Positions 45,565 to 57,537 of a stretch of 64,000 bases of DNA are shown piece after piece. Position numbers and translations under genes: made by a program. Position 1 is the stretch's first letter. Every line of letters starts with the position of its first letter. A model generated the notes under the pieces. That model made no database searches. It was not told the DNA's origin and worked only from the letters and a program-made list of their open reading frames with translations. Source of the DNA: Talpa occidentalis (Eukaryota > Chordata > Mammalia > Eulipotyphla > Talpidae); the NCBI RefSeq assembly GCF_014898055.3, contig NW_023603184.1, positions 148,804,149 through 148,868,148 on the forward strand, in the 5' to 3' direction.

Positions 45565-45960
45565 ACAACTAGGGAGCAGTATTTGCAATAATTATGACAC
45601 AAAGAGCTAATATTTTAATACACTCCAAGCTCACAAATGTCAATAAGAAGAATGCCAGAAACCCCAGAGGTAAACATGCTAATGATGTTAATAGGTAACT
45701 TTCAAAAAGGGAAATAGAATGAGGAGCAAATATGGAAATGAGGTGTCTAGTAATCAAGAAAATGCAGATTTCAGGCAGGATGGAGTCCCATTCGTGGCTG
45801 GTTTGTGGGGACTCCATGTTCTCCCAAGCGTCCACCCTGCAAGTGGACCTTCTGCTTGGGGATCCACCATACAGAAGAAAAGTCGACATCCCAAAAAATG
45901 TTTATGCCCCAAATATTCATTTAATAAATTTAAGTAGTCTTGTTAACAATGGGACCAAAC
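45565..45960 (+). mobile_element. Old L1 ORF2 fragment
   Basis: ACAAAGAGCTAATATTTTAATAC, CAAATGTCAATAAGAAGAATG, GTAACTTTCAAAAAGGG and TAGTAATCAAGAAAATGCAGATT follow the order of the L1 ORF2 segment found in old mammalian subfamilies. The frame is broken. The right boundary is uncertain, since SINE copy 8 has inserted nearby. Confidence 0.6.
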
Positions 45961-45989
45961 TGAATGTCCATCTTTAGGGATGATTACAT

Positions 45990-46256
45990 TATTATTTTTA
46001 AAAATTTATTTATGCATACGAGAACTGGGGTATAGGCCAGAGGTGTGGGAGCCTGAGAGGATTCCCCAGAGACAGAGTGGGGAGCAGAACAGGGGGATCT
46101 ACTGAAATGCACTGCTGAGGGGAGCAGGGGGCGAGACAGGAGAGGTCTGCTGCGCCATGTGGGTAGCTCCCTGGCCGGGGATCGAACTCATGCTGCAGTT
46201 GCTGCTGATAGCTTCATAGTGCTGAGACTTAATCCCTTGCGTCACCAGGGAGGCTC
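45990..46256 (-). mobile_element. tRNA-derived SINE (family S, copy 8), exact 15-bp TSD
   Basis: A full-length antisense copy with the duplication TAGGGATGATTACAT at 45975-45989 and 46257-46271, identical. Head on the minus strand begins AGCCTCCCTGGTGACGC. Confidence 0.97.
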
Positions 46257-46271
46257 TAGGGATGATTACAT

Positions 46272-46594
46272 CACAGTGCTCTCCTGTAGGAAACTGCCGC
46301 CCTCCCCAGCCCTGACTGCTCCCCTGAGGGCATTTGAGATCCCATTCCGATCTCTGATGCCCCCCCTCACACACTGTGATCATCCGTCTCCTAGTCTGTG
46401 AATTCTTCACTGCAGAGATGCTTTTTGTTTATCTTCTGTTCCTCACTTCCAGCTTGGTGCGAGACCTGCGAGGCAATGAAAGTTTCATCTGATTAAATAA
46501 TGTTAAATAATTAAGAACAACATGCATTTGGAATTCCTTGTAATCATGAAAATAATAGTGTGTTGTATAACAAAAAATGCTTAAGTGATAACAT
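46272..46594. other. Unique sequence, no gene seen
   Basis: No recognised repeat or coding frame. Confidence 0.35.
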
Positions 46595-46680
46595 TCATAA
46601 TAATGAAAATAACTCATGTTTATTAAGCGCTTTCTGTGGTAAGTACAGTATATGTGTATCTATTATTTACATGTATGCGT
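46595..46680 (-). mobile_element. MIR fragment (probable)
   Basis: AATGAAAATAACTCATGTTTATTAAGCGCTTTCTGTGG resembles the antisense 3' end of MIR (classical TTTATTGAGCGCTTACTATG). Short and diverged. Confidence 0.5.
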
Positions 46681-46920
46681 TTGCCTGCATAGGCCTGTGT
46701 CGTCATATAATACATGTGTACACACAGATGACATCTCTGCATTCACATACTGTGTATATTAATATGTAGTATTAATACACAATAAATATATTAATGTAAG
46801 ATTTATACTAATTTATATTATTTCATATATTTCTTTAATAATTTATATAAATTGTTAAATAATACATTGTTCTTTTGTGATTTATTTCTTTTACTCCATA
46901 TTATGATCCTTTGAGTTTCC
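46681..46920. repeat. AT-rich low-complexity tract
   Basis: Runs of TATATTAATA, AATAATTTATAT and similar make this the most AT-rich stretch in the window. No gene. Confidence 0.75.
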
Positions 46921-46959
46921 ATCTATGCTTTGTTAATTGTAAGGGAGAGTTTTAACCCC

Positions 46960-47910
46960 CCGCTTCCCAACGGCGCCGGCAGACCTGGGCGAGAGGAAGC
47001 ATGGTGGAGACCCCACAGCCCCAGGGCCGCCCGGGGTGCAGTCGCAGCCGGTGTCACCATGGTGTCACCCCTCTTCACCACGAGTGCCGCGCCTGGGAGA
47101 GCCAGGAGGGGCCGGTTTCCTACCTGGTGCATTTTCTCCAGTGACCCCAGCCGCGTGCACGAGGGGGCTCACACGGCTCTGCCTGCAGAGCGCCCGGACG
47201 CGGTGGGCGTGCAGCCCCGCAAAGTGATGGAAGCTGCGGGAGCTCCGACTGCGGGTTCTAAGGCCAGGCTGCCCATCCGCTGGACGGCCTGGTGGGCAGG
47301 TGCCCGGCACTGGGGACTCAGCAGAGTCTGACAGCAGAACTGAGAGACATTCTGGCCCACAGAACCTGCAGGAGGAAACCTGACGGCCGGGCACTGTCCA
47401 CCACGTCTCCATGAACGGCCGCCGCCCGCGGTGCTGCCTGCCTTCAACCTCCCAGGCCTCGGCAGCGCCTCCAGGGGTGCGACATCGCGGCAGCTGGCAC
47501 CGACTCAAGGCGCCCCCGGGGCGCAACGCGCGGCAGTGTCCGAGGGCCACACGCGTGTCAGCGCTACTGGTTGGCCATTGTCATTATTGCCACAACTTCA
47601 GGTACCTGGAACACCACCCTGGGGCGCAAAGTCTGGAGTGTCCGCAGGCCGTGTGGCGGCCTGGCTTTGGGGAGAGTGGCAAGTACTGGTGCATCTTCAA
47701 CTCACCATCCAGATGGTGCGGTGGCGGCCGGCGGCGAGTGAAAGGAGGGCCCCCAAGCATCAGGCCGCCCTGCGCATGCCGCGTGGACGCCTCCGTGAGG
47801 CAGCTGGGCCTGTCTTTCCAAGCGCATCATGCCCGGGGCCTCAAATCCAAGGCCACGTGGCAGGTGCAGCTGTGGAGCCTTGGGGCCAGCAGCTAGTGAA
47901 CAAGCGTGAG
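46960..47910. promoter_or_regulatory. CpG-rich block with open plus frames, candidate island or exon
   Basis: An abrupt switch from AT-rich DNA to CpG-dense sequence (CGGCGCCGG, GCGCAACGCGCGG, CACGCGTGTC, GGCGGCCGGCGGCG). Three plus-strand frames are open: 46930-47331, 47411-47896 and 47431-48297 (288 codons). None has a recognised domain, and a minus frame (47065-47550) overlaps. A donor-like AAGCGTGAGT lies at about 47904. Could be an orphan island, a noncoding first exon, or chance. Confidence 0.4.
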
Positions 47911-48455
47911 TGCCCGGGCACTGCTCTGTTGTTGTTCATCGTTTATTCCAAGCTGATGCCAGGGGGATGGCCTGTGACAGCGATGGCTCCCCGGCCCTGC
48001 CCTTGCGGGGCAGCTGAGAGGCTTCTTTTCCCAGCTGGAGCCTGGATCCCGTGGTCCCGGCTCATGACAGATACCACCAAGTGGAGCATGACTCGTTCTA
48101 CAATATTTTGCAAAAACATAGTTGAGTTTTACAAAAATGTGACAAATGTCCATCAGGTCTTTGTTCCACGCAGATGTCTCAGCTGGGCAGCAAGAGTAAG
48201 TGCCATTAGTTTCGTGCAGAGAGAGAGAAAGAGGCCCCTCAGAGGCACCTGGATTTCAGAGTGGAGATACTTTCACTTATTTTTTAACTTTGAGTAGCAG
48301 GATCCAGAAAGAAGCAGATTAAAGACCTAATTCTCAAATATCTAGGCTCTTGCTTAACCAATATGCATCCAATAGGAGAAAAGTTTGAACAATCTTTTTT
48401 GATCTTTCATAGCTGATCAAAAAGCATTATAGGAATAAACTTTTCACTCTTCTTT
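47911..48455. other. Unique sequence, no gene seen
   Basis: No recognised domain or repeat. AT-rich from 48300. Confidence 0.35.
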
Positions 48456-48459
48456 CTCT

Positions 48460-49060
48460 TCAAAATGACCTACTAAAGATGGAGCTTCCATATGATCCAG
48501 CAATTCCACTCCTAGGGATTTACCCAAAGGACACAGAAACATCCATTCCAAAGAGCACCTGCACCCCTATGTTTATAGCAGCACTGTTTACAATAGCTAA
48601 GCTTTGGAAACAGCCCAAATGCCCAAAAATAGATGACTGGATCAAGAAGATGTGGTCCATATACTCCATGGAATATTACTCAGCAATCAAAAAAGATAAA
48701 CACATGCCATTTGCAGCAACATGGATGGCGCTGGAAGGGATCATGCTCAGCGAAATAAGCCAGAAAGAAAAAGAAAAATCCCGGATGGTCTCACTCATAG
48801 CAGGAATTAGAAAACCCAAATAAGGGACCAGGAAAAAGACTAATTAATACAAAGTAAAAATCAAAATCAACAAGCAACAGGGTGGGGAGGGGGGTGCTGG
48901 TGGGGAGGAGGGAAGGAGAGAGGAAGGACTAGGGTCAAAATAAGGGGGGGTGCAATTGTATGGGGAATATAACCAAAATGAAAATGCATACATTGTGCAA
49001 AAATGAAAAATGATGTAAGAATTATATAAAATAAAATATTAATTAAAAAAAGAAAAAAAG
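48460..49060 (+). mobile_element. L1 3' end, young subfamily, 5'-truncated
   Basis: Encodes the same terminal 110 or so residues of ORF2 as the copy at 37000, with few differences. A purine-rich 3' UTR (GGGTGGGGAGGGGGG, 48880-48950) and an A-rich tail with AATAAAATATT follow. The open frame 48479-48823 is a retrotransposon remnant, not a host gene. Confidence 0.92.
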
Positions 49061-49239
49061 TCTATGGAAAACTGTTTTTCAACTTCTACACCAGTTTCCT
49101 CTATAATCTCCATCTCTATCCCTGCCCCCCTCCCAGGTCTAGGTAACTGCACCAAATCCCAGCACACGCATTTTTGCTGACCTTCTGGAGGCTGGCGAAC
49201 ACTCTCAGCACCCCAGCCGCCACCCACAGGCACTGCCCC
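49061..49239. other. Short unique interval
   Basis: Nothing recognised. Confidence 0.3.
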
Positions 49240-49362
49240 GGCAGGAGAGGTCTGCGCGCCATGTCGGACCCTCGCCAGTGGCAGGGGATCGAACCGGCGC
49301 TGCAGAGGCTGCGGGCAACTTTGCAGCCCAGCGCTCAACCACTGCGCCACCAGGGGAGGCCC
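49240..49362 (-). mobile_element. Truncated SINE, CAAGCACTGGG subfamily head (copy 9)
   Basis: Only the head half is present (GCAGGAGAGGTCTGCGCGCC to CACCAGGGGAGGCCC on the plus strand). The 3' half and tail are missing, which is unusual because L1-mobilised elements are normally truncated at the 5' end. A later deletion is likely. The GCGCGCC and GGGGAGG forms place it in the second subfamily. Confidence 0.88.
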
Positions 49363-50140
49363 AGCATTTCTCGACCAATTGTAAGTCAAGAACTTTCAGG
49401 ACATTCATCCTGTTGTGTTTACTTTGAAAAGGTTCTAATAGAAATAAATCTATAGATCGGAGCTTTTTCTTTTCTCTCTGCATTTTCTACTTCCCTCTCC
49501 GTCCATAACTCCCCCAACAGATCTGCAACCTCGAGCTAAAGAGAAAACATGGGACAGGGCAAAGAGTATAAATAAATCAAACAAGTAAATATGAATAAAG
49601 CTTTTCTTTACACAGCTAAGCCCTTGGGACACGAGAAAGGCACACACAAAATGTTTGCACCGTAACGGAGGGCTTCCTCAGAGGCAGGAGAGATGAAGGC
49701 GAAGGAATGGAGGGAGGCAGCGGTAAATGTGGGGGATCTCAGCAAGAGCAGTTTGGCCCCAGGCTCTCACATGGGGGCTCGGGGTGGGGGGCTGAGAGAC
49801 AAGAGCTACTGGGGTGTCAGGGGACCAGGGCCTCAGTGACTAGGGGGGCACCTGTGCCCCGGGAGGCTCTGACACAGAAGCACGTGCTTCCCCTAGTGAT
49901 GCTGAGCGACTGGCACCCACAGCAGGCCTACGCTGCTCTCCTCATCACACCTGCACACGCCCATGGCCATGATCTAAACCACACACACCCCGGGGCTGAC
50001 ATGCCCCAGCCTGATTCCCAGCGGCATGCAACCCACACCAGAGCCCCTCCGAGCCCCTGACACAGGGCCAGATCTGGAGGGGGCACCCTTTCTGACACCT
50101 CAGCCTTCCCCACCACTCACCTGTGCCTAGGTGTGCTGAG
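49363..50140. other. Unique sequence, no gene seen
   Basis: Overlapping short frames only. Confidence 0.4.
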
Positions 50141-50284
50141 CCACCTGGTGCAGCAGACCTCTCCTGTGTCACCCGCTGCTCCCCTCAGCAGTGTATTTCA
50201 GTCGATCTGCCTGTTCTGCTCCCCACTCTGTCTTTGGTGAATCCTCTCACCCCTGCACCTTTGGCCTGTACCCCAGTTGTATGC

Positions 50285-50315
<31 letters not shown>

Positions 50316-50330
50316 TTTAAAAAAAATAAA
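50141..50330 (+). mobile_element. 5'-truncated SINE (family S, copy 10)
   Basis: A plus-strand copy beginning at GCAGCAGACCTCTCC without the tRNA head, ending in six or seven ATAA/AAAT units and AAATCTTTAAAA. Confidence 0.92.
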
Positions 50331-50334
50331 GAAC

Positions 50335-50645
50335 TAAAAATGCAAAGACTACACAACCCAGTAATCCCACTTGGGGAGCTGAAGAACACGAAACCATCAA
50401 CTCAAAAACTTACATGCACCAGTGTTTCCTGCAGCGCTACCCACCACTGCCAGGACGTGGAGATACCCCACGTGCCACCGATCAAAGAGGATCAAGAACC
50501 TGTGGCTTCCCCACACTGTGGGTACTGTTCAGCCACAAGGCAGGACAAAGTATTGTCATTTACAGCAAAATGGAAGGGGTTGGAGGCACATGTGTGCAGG
50601 AAAGCAAGTCAGAATGATAAGGCAAGGATGACGTAACAGGAGGGC
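50335..50645 (+). mobile_element. Old L1 ORF2 3' fragment
   Basis: CAACCCAGTAATCCCACTT, CTTACATGCACCAGTGTT, TGTTCAGCCACAAGG and TTTACAGCAAAATGGAAGG follow the order of the L1 ORF2 C-terminal coding region, highly diverged. The open frame of about 98 codons here is a remnant of it. Confidence 0.7.
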
Positions 50646-52493
50646 GACTCGGCAGAGCAGAAGACAAGCTGGCGGGCACGAGCAAGCTAAGGGGGGCTGC
50701 TGGGGGGAGGGGGCGGAAGGGCTCCAGGGCCTTAAGGGATGGTGGAGGGAATAAAACAGGCGAAACTGAGGGAAAGAGAAAAAAATATTGACCTCGTTTT
50801 AAAAAGATGCCCGTTGAGCGAGTTTTATTCTGCAAACATCTCCTAGTGGAATCTCCCATTTTATAATACATAGGGGGCCTGGTGGGCGGGCAGCGGCTCC
50901 TGCCTTGGCTGATTGTCCCAAGTTCACCTCGGTCCTGGTAGTTGGGAGTCCACAGAGCTTGCAGTCAATCGGTCCCTCTCCTTTGAATGTCAAACGTAGT
51001 GACCTGCAGCCACCTGGGGACATTTGGGGGAGACCGTATCTTCGCTCTGGTCTGGTACCTCCGGAGCCTCCCCACCTGGAAACGCAGGAAGAACGCATGG
51101 GGAGGATTGCTTGAGCATCACTGACCTGCTCTGCCCTGTCTTCCCCTAACAGGACACTCCTACACGCCTCCCAGAGAGAGGGGCAGCAAGGTCAGACTCC
51201 ACGGAGGCAGAGGGGAGCCGGTGAAGAGCAGGCAGTTTCAGCTGTGACATTCAAGATAGATTTCGCAGGACCAGAGCGCCCCTCTGGGGGGGGCATGATG
51301 GATGCAGAGAGATAAGCAGACCTCCCTGGAGCCGAGCTGGGCCCAGGGGCACAGACTTGGAGGGGAGGGCCTGGGAGGACCCGCTGGGGAATTGATGTTG
51401 AGATGCAGTTTCCGGCCCTCCCCAGACCTGACTGGGGGAAGAGGTGATGGGTGAGTGTAGGGCAGCCTCAAGGGCAGAAGGCCCTGGCTCCGAGCCTTAC
51501 AGGCCTGGTGACAGGGGTGGCCCAAAATATTCCAGATGGTGGAGGGTCAGGGAACGCTGCTGGCAGAGCCTCTGAGTTGCCAGGCAAGCGGCCCAGCAGG
51601 GTCTCTGGGTGGCCTGGACAAGACTCAGCATGGAGGACGGCCTGGCAGAGACTCAGGGACACTGCTAGCTCTTCCAGAACTGCGGAGAAGCCATGTGGAC
51701 AAAATCGGGACAAGCAGACGGAACACGAACCTGCCTGCTCCAGAAGTCAGCAGAACACCCAGGATGGGGACGGACAGCCAAGTCCCAGGGCCACCAGACC
51801 CAGGGAACCCCAGGCACCACCAGGGGGCACCCCAGGGTCTCAGTGGGACTCCGTGGGGGTGGGGCTGCAGAAACCACAAGAGACTGAGCACCTCCTAAAA
51901 TAATTCTAAGATCTATTTAAAGCTAGAGAAGAGATTTGGTTCCATTTAGTCTTTTCCCAGCTAAATGCTCAGTATTGCCTGTTGTCAGGCCGTGGAGCCG
52001 GTTCTGTGACTGGGTTGGGTCAGCTGTCCCAGCCAGAGCAGCCAGCGGGCAGACACTCACTCTGTCCGCATGTCATGTGGCATGGACACAACCTGGTGGC
52101 CAGTGGCCAGTCCTGATCATGGAGCGGATCCTCCTCTTGTTCCCTCATGTCATAGAGCAACTTGGTGTGAGGATGAGGTCCCCCAATGGGGACCCCAAAG
52201 TTTGATGGTGTGCCCGGCCAGCCCCAGAAATCAGGGGCTGCTTCTCTTTGCAATTAAAATCTGCAGTAGGGGCAGCAACGGAACCAGGTCAGTAGGGACA
52301 GCATGTCCATATAGTCCATTAGCTGGAGCTTCTGAATGAGTCCAGTAAAAATGGAATCTCTTGTCATCAGTGGCTTGTAAAAACGCATATAAGATGCACC
52401 TTAGATCCGGCCTTAGCAACACATGGCAGGTGAGTTCCAGGTGGGATAGAGAAAGTCCAAGAGACAATGACCCAGAACTAAACATTCACTGTA
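50646..52493. other. Unique sequence, no gene seen
   Basis: GC-moderate DNA. Two consecutive minus frames (52231-52485, 52020-52253) are unbroken but unrecognised. The rest consists of overlapping chance frames. Confidence 0.45.
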
Positions 52494-52749
52494 GGGCCTC
52501 CCCGGTGGCACAGTTGGTTGAGCGCAGCGCTGTGAAGCTGCCTGCAGCCCCTGCAGCAGGGCCAGCTGGCGAGAATCCCACATGGCACAGCAGACCTCTC
52601 CTGTCTCGCCCGCTGCTCCCCTCAGCGGTGTATTTCGTCAGTCTGCCTGTTCTGTTCCCCGCTCTGTCTCTGGTAAATCCTCTCGCCCTCCTGCACATCT
52701 GGCTTATACCCTGGTTCTTGTGTAGATGGATAAATCTTTTAAAAAAAAC
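52494..52749 (+). mobile_element. tRNA-derived SINE (family S, copy 11)
   Basis: A plus-strand, full-length copy from GGGCCTCCCCGGTGGCAC to a short A tail, flanked by CTAAACATTCACTGTA and CTAGACATTTGCTGTA (52478-52493, 52750-52765; three differences), so moderately old. Confidence 0.95.
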
Positions 52750-52765
52750 CTAGACATTTGCTGTA

Positions 52766-53600
52766 TTTCTCAAACCTGCCATTGTGACGGTCTCCAAGGT
52801 AACCACTAGTATTTATTTCAAAGACAATGGTCCACATAGTTAAATTTGTGAAAAGTTAAAATAGTATGTGTCAAAGCATGCCATAAATATGACTAAAAGT
52901 CAGGCATGGAATTTGAAAGTATTTTAAGCAAATATCAAATATGCAAATATCCACATTTCAATAGTCCATGCACAGCAATACAAAGAAATTAAAATGTCAA
53001 TAAAATGGACAGATGTATCATCCAACAGGGTCAAATTATGACATAAAGTGACTAAAAAATACTCACACAAATGCCTACTTTTGCTAGTAACCAAAGAAAA
53101 GTAAGTTAAACAACAATGTACAACTACAACGTATATAACTATGTATTATAACAAAGTATAATTCTATGTATTCAACCAGGAGTAATTTTTAAAGAATTTT
53201 TGAAGAAAAGGCCAAGCAGTCATAACAGCTAGTGAAACTGAGCACTTGCTCCTTCTGCCAGCCGGGTTACAAGTTATTCCCACAGTTTGAAAATAATTTG
53301 GCATTAACATGCCCACGCCTTTTGAACTTCTAATTCCATTTCTAGAAAGCTCACCTGAGAAAACAGTTCAAAATACAAAGACTTCTGTGCAAATCGGTCA
53401 CAGCTAGAATGTTTCCAGTGGCAGAAACAATGGGAAATCACTCAGCGAGTTTGGGTGAAACACATACGGCTTTCTATAAAATATAATGTTAAGAACCATA
53501 TTTTGTAGCCGTCAGAAGGCCTTGGGGAAATCTTTCTCTTTAATATTTATTTGCAGAAGCTACTGCGTGCTGTGGTTAGCTGAAGGGAGTTCAGAGGGTG
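52766..53600. other. AT-rich sequence, possibly old LINE
   Basis: The pieces CTTTTGCTAGTAACCAAAG, CTAATTCCATTTCTAG and AAAATACAAAGACTTCTGTGC have the flavour of very old L1 sequence, but I cannot align it firmly. No gene is seen. Confidence 0.35.
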
Positions 53601-53619
53601 CTTGTTACTTTTTATCATG

Positions 53620-54140
53620 AGAATAAGAGTAAATTTTCACTTCTTATCTAAACGGCTGACTTTACGAACACTAAGGTTTTGTTCTTGAGGGTTTTTTTTC
53701 TCAGCATTTGAGCCTTTCCTGTTAAACAGCGAGGCCCCGTCCAGCTTGAACAACGGATTCAGAGAGGCTTGAAAATGATGACAAATGATTCCCTGTGTAG
53801 AGCAGTTTGTATATTTTTCCTCTGACATATGTGGAGACGCTCTTTTTGTGGAGGGAAAATAATTTGGTCTTTATTATTCCAACAGAGAGTGGGTGTCTGG
53901 CATGAATGGAAATGTCAGTATATTTTAACAACAGGATCTACCTTTCAGTGCTGGCGAGGGAGGCGGGAGCAGGCCCCAGCTGCGGCACCCGCTCCGGCCT
54001 AGTCTTGCATTATTAATGCTCCCTGGTGACAGGCAAACAATGCGGAAAGCAATTTCCCATCAAGCCGCTGAGTGTTTTATCCTGTTCATTGGCCACGATT
54101 TGGGAAATGGTGGCTCACCAGGATGATTGTGGTGATGTGA
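53620..54140. promoter_or_regulatory. Candidate conserved noncoding block
   Basis: Mixed AT-rich DNA with TTGCATTATTAATGC (a near palindrome at 54005-54019), CAAACAATG (SOX-like, 54034-54042) and CAATTTCCC. No repeat match. Proposed on composition and motifs only. Confidence 0.28.
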
Positions 54141-54559
54141 CACGTCTAGGTGGTATTTCAGAAACAGTCATAAAATTTGGTGACACAGTGACTCACAAGA
54201 GGGGGTGTTTAGAAATTAGCACCGACTCCTGTGAGCCACAGAACTGTCTACCAAGGGTGACAGGCAGCTCCTGGGAGGAGCTTGTAGGACAAGGGAGTGG
54301 GTTTCCTTCTTGCTTCCCGCAGACAGTCCCCACTGCGGTGTTGCTGGGGCAGCCTGGGGTACCCTGAACCTCCATCATGCCACATCCTCCCCCCCACCAC
54401 ATAAGGAAACTGATTAGAGCCACCCCCAATTAGATTCTCCGTCCAAGGCATTTGGAATTTGAGACTTGGAGACAAGTTTGCAGGCAGTGTGGAGAGAACA
54501 CCGGAGGCTTCAACTCGTGTCCATTCTCACTAAGTTACCCAGAGGATGACCTTATGGCC
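54141..54559. other. Unique sequence, no gene seen
   Basis: Nothing recognised. Confidence 0.35.
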
Positions 54560-55080
54560 GGCAGCTCTGCTCTTGGGTCTGTGCTCAAAAGAACTGAAAA
54601 ATGTGCTCAAGCAAGCCCAAGTTCATAGCAGCACTGTGCACAAGAGCCTCACAGTGGAAACACCCCAGATTCCAGCACCGGATGAAGGGGTGCATACAGT
54701 GTGGTATACCCATACAGCGGAATATTACTCGGCCTTAAAAAAGAATGAAGCCCCAATATGAAGCACACACAGGGGAGCCGCCAAGTATACTGCTCACTGA
54801 CAGAAGCTGATAACAAAACATCGTAAGCTCCCGTGCACGAACGATCCCGAAAAGGCGAATTCATAGAGACAGCAAACAGACCGGGAAGGCAGAGGGGGAG
54901 ACCGAGGACCAAGCCCATTTTGTTCCCCTTGAACTTAGCAGTGACTGGCACGCCTCATATTTGCTCATGGGGAAGTTTTCTTTTGGGGGTCAAGGAAATG
55001 GTTTGAAACTAGGCGGAGGAGGTGGTGACTGTAGCAAAACATGAACCAACTAAACGCCGCTGAGTACAGTTCTCGAGGCT
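54560..55080 (+). mobile_element. Old L1 3' end
   Basis: TTCATAGCAGCACTGTGCAC, CATACAGCGGAATATTACTCGG and AAAAAAGAATGAAG mark the ORF2 C terminus. The 3' UTR part (TTTTGGGGGTCAAGGAAATGG, AACGCCGCTGAGTAC) follows. The coding part is diverged and out of frame. Confidence 0.8.
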
Positions 55081-55286
55081 GTTAATGTTGTTGAAGTTCA
55101 TTTCAAAACTAAGCAATTCCTATAGATTCGGGGTGAGAATGGCTCCACGGGTTTAGGAAGGCGGAGCTTTGGCGATGGCACGTGGGAGCACACCCTGGGA
55201 GGCTGCAGAGAAAGTGCGAAGGCAGAGGGCGGGCTGGCCGTGACATGTCGCGCGGCAGCAGGAGGCGGGTCTGCCTTTCTCGAACA
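55081..55286. other. Unique sequence
   Basis: Nothing recognised. Confidence 0.3.
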
Positions 55287-55320
55287 GCCCTCTGCCCTCT
55301 GCCCTCTGCCCTCTGCCCTC
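55287..55320. repeat. (CCCTCTG)n heptamer repeat, nearly five units
   Basis: Perfect 7-bp units. A (CACACAG) run follows at 55388-55414. Confidence 0.95.
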
Positions 55321-57324
55321 GTCCGCCCCACAGCGCCCGTAGGAGTCCGCTCCTCTCCTCCCAGGCCTTGCAAACCCATGCCGACAGCACACACAGCACA
55401 CACAGCACACACACTTTATGATTCATGACTTCACTTGCCAATTTTCCTGTCAGGGACCTCAGGCTGGAGACCACAGATAATCCCGCGTGTCTGGGGCTCA
55501 CCGCAGGGGTGCAGCCAATATTTGAGGAGCAGATGTTTGGAATCCTACTTGATTGCGCTTGCTGGTTCTTAGCGCTCCTTTTAAGCACCCACTGAATTAA
55601 AACCATGGCCAAGAAAAGCGATTTCTGCACGGCAGGCAGGGCGGGGACCATCCCAGCACGCTGCTTTCCACGGTTCCCTGCGACGCTGGGACCTGCCAGG
55701 AGCTGAGAGCATTTAGAGACGAAGAAGGTGTGAGGACAGAGGGTCCTCATGAGCCCAGAGGAAGGTTCCAGGGCAAACAGCGAAGGCACAGGTTTTCCTT
55801 TCTCCTTCCCGTCACCAGGCTCTGCATCCTGGGAGGACCCTCCTGTTCACCTTCATCTTAGAGCTGGCGCTTGGCTCACCCTCACCCTCTGAAGCTGCTT
55901 CATCAAAGCCGTGCTGCCCCAGGTGTCGTGATCGCAGCCCCGGAGGCCTCGGACCCGCTGAATCCGAGTCTGCCTTTTACCAGGCTGTCGTCCGAGTGCA
56001 TTAACTGTTCCCGACAGTTTCAAAGGATTTGATCAAGTCAGTGCCCTACGCTGGCTGTCAAACTAACCAGAACTGAGACCTGCTTGCTCGCTTGGGAAAC
56101 GCCTCTTACCTCTGAAGGCTCTGCTCAGGCGTTCGTGGGGGAAACCGCACTGACCCCAGGCTGGTCCCTCCACCTGCCCACCTGCCCACCTGCCCACCCG
56201 CTGCGCTCTCCCTCCCCTGCAACATTTATCACATCACAGCACAATCTGGGCTCCACGCCCGTCTCACCCACCTCTGGGGCCGCCCACTGAGCACCCAGTG
56301 GGTCTTGCGATGAGAGGAGGCAGCGCTTGGACATTGGTGTCCCGCCCTGTTCAGACGCTGCGGTGACGAGGGTTTGCCTGGTGTGTCCCGGCCCGCGGGG
56401 CCTCCCTGGAGCGCCTCATTCTAGAACCTCAGACTCCACGAAGGCCTGTCGTCCTGCTCCGTCCCCACACCTCTGCCGCCTCTTTTTCTTTCTCCCAACC
56501 TCCCCCGCATCCTGCGTCCCAATGAAAATAGCAAAGCCCAAGAAATCCCTTTATGTCACCTTGGTACCAAAACCACCTTGGCACCATCACGACCGGGTGG
56601 AGAGTAGACTGAAAATGAAGAGGAACTCCCAGGTGGCTCTTCAAGGGCTGGAAGGCGACAGCGTCATGCCCGGAGGGCTGGCCACTGGGCCCAGGAGCTG
56701 TGTCCCTCCTCCACGGGACAGCCGAGCCCAGGAGGACGAAACCCAGGGATGCCAACAGAACACACCGCAGGGGGCATGGACCCTGGCATCCTCACAGTGG
56801 CCCTCACATCGGGGGTGGCATCTGCTTACACTCTGAGCTCCCCAGAGATATAAAATGTCCCTGGGCCAGGGCACATGGCGGCAGCTCCCATGGCCTGATA
56901 CAGCTTCATCTGGTCTCCCTGGCCAGGTTTCATCACGCAGGGTGGAAGCCTCGCAACCCGACAGGACATCCCTGTTCTCGAGACCCCTGACAGATTCGGA
57001 TCCAGAAAGCCGGACAGAGCTCCCGCTTCTTGGGGTCCCAGATTCTATTTCCAAATAACTGAGAAGTGTTTCCACGTGTGTGGGAAGACATGACAAGGAG
57101 ATCACCGTAGTCGGGCCTGTAATGGCAAGTCAACCCAGCCGCAAGGTCCATCTGTCAGAGAAGCACATAACCTGCCTGGAGTCACACTGCACCCTACTAC
57201 GTGGTGACAAAATGAAAATAAAGGAGGCCAGGCCACGTGTCATGACTGAAAGGAATTTGGTAAGAAAAGCGAACGAGAGGACAAGAGGAGGGATGGTGGG
57301 GGAGCAGCAGGGCAGGGTCAGGGC
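55321..57324. other. Unique sequence with small tandem repeats, no gene seen
   Basis: Includes CACACAG repeats (55388-55414) and four CACCTGCC units (56170-56200). The plus frame 56327-56836 (169 codons) and minus frame 56641-57105 overlap and have no domains. Confidence 0.45.
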
Positions 57325-57465
57325 CGTGTTAGCATAAGGAATGGCCACAGCAACCCCGTGAAGTAAGCACCCTGTTATCCCCATTTCTCTGACAAGGAAA
57401 CTGAGGCATGTGGAGGTTAATTTGCCCAAGAATTACACCACCAGGAAATGGCATGACCAACACGT
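57325..57465 (-). mobile_element. MIR element
   Basis: CCACAGCAACCCCGTGAAGTAAG, TGTTATCCCCATTTC and GACAAGGAAACTGAGGCATG, followed by GAGGTTAATTTGCCCAAG, match the antisense MIR consensus across about 120 bp, including its core. Ancient and diverged. Confidence 0.88.
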
Positions 57466-57537
57466 CCTGTGAGTGTGGACGTAGGCAGGACATCACATAG
57501 ACTGTAGAATTGGTGAGTCAAGGGTCTAACCGTTTTA

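Noticed and set aside
48479..48823. 114-codon frame with clear protein character
   Set aside because: It is the C-terminal end of L1 ORF2, a retrotransposon remnant rather than a host gene.
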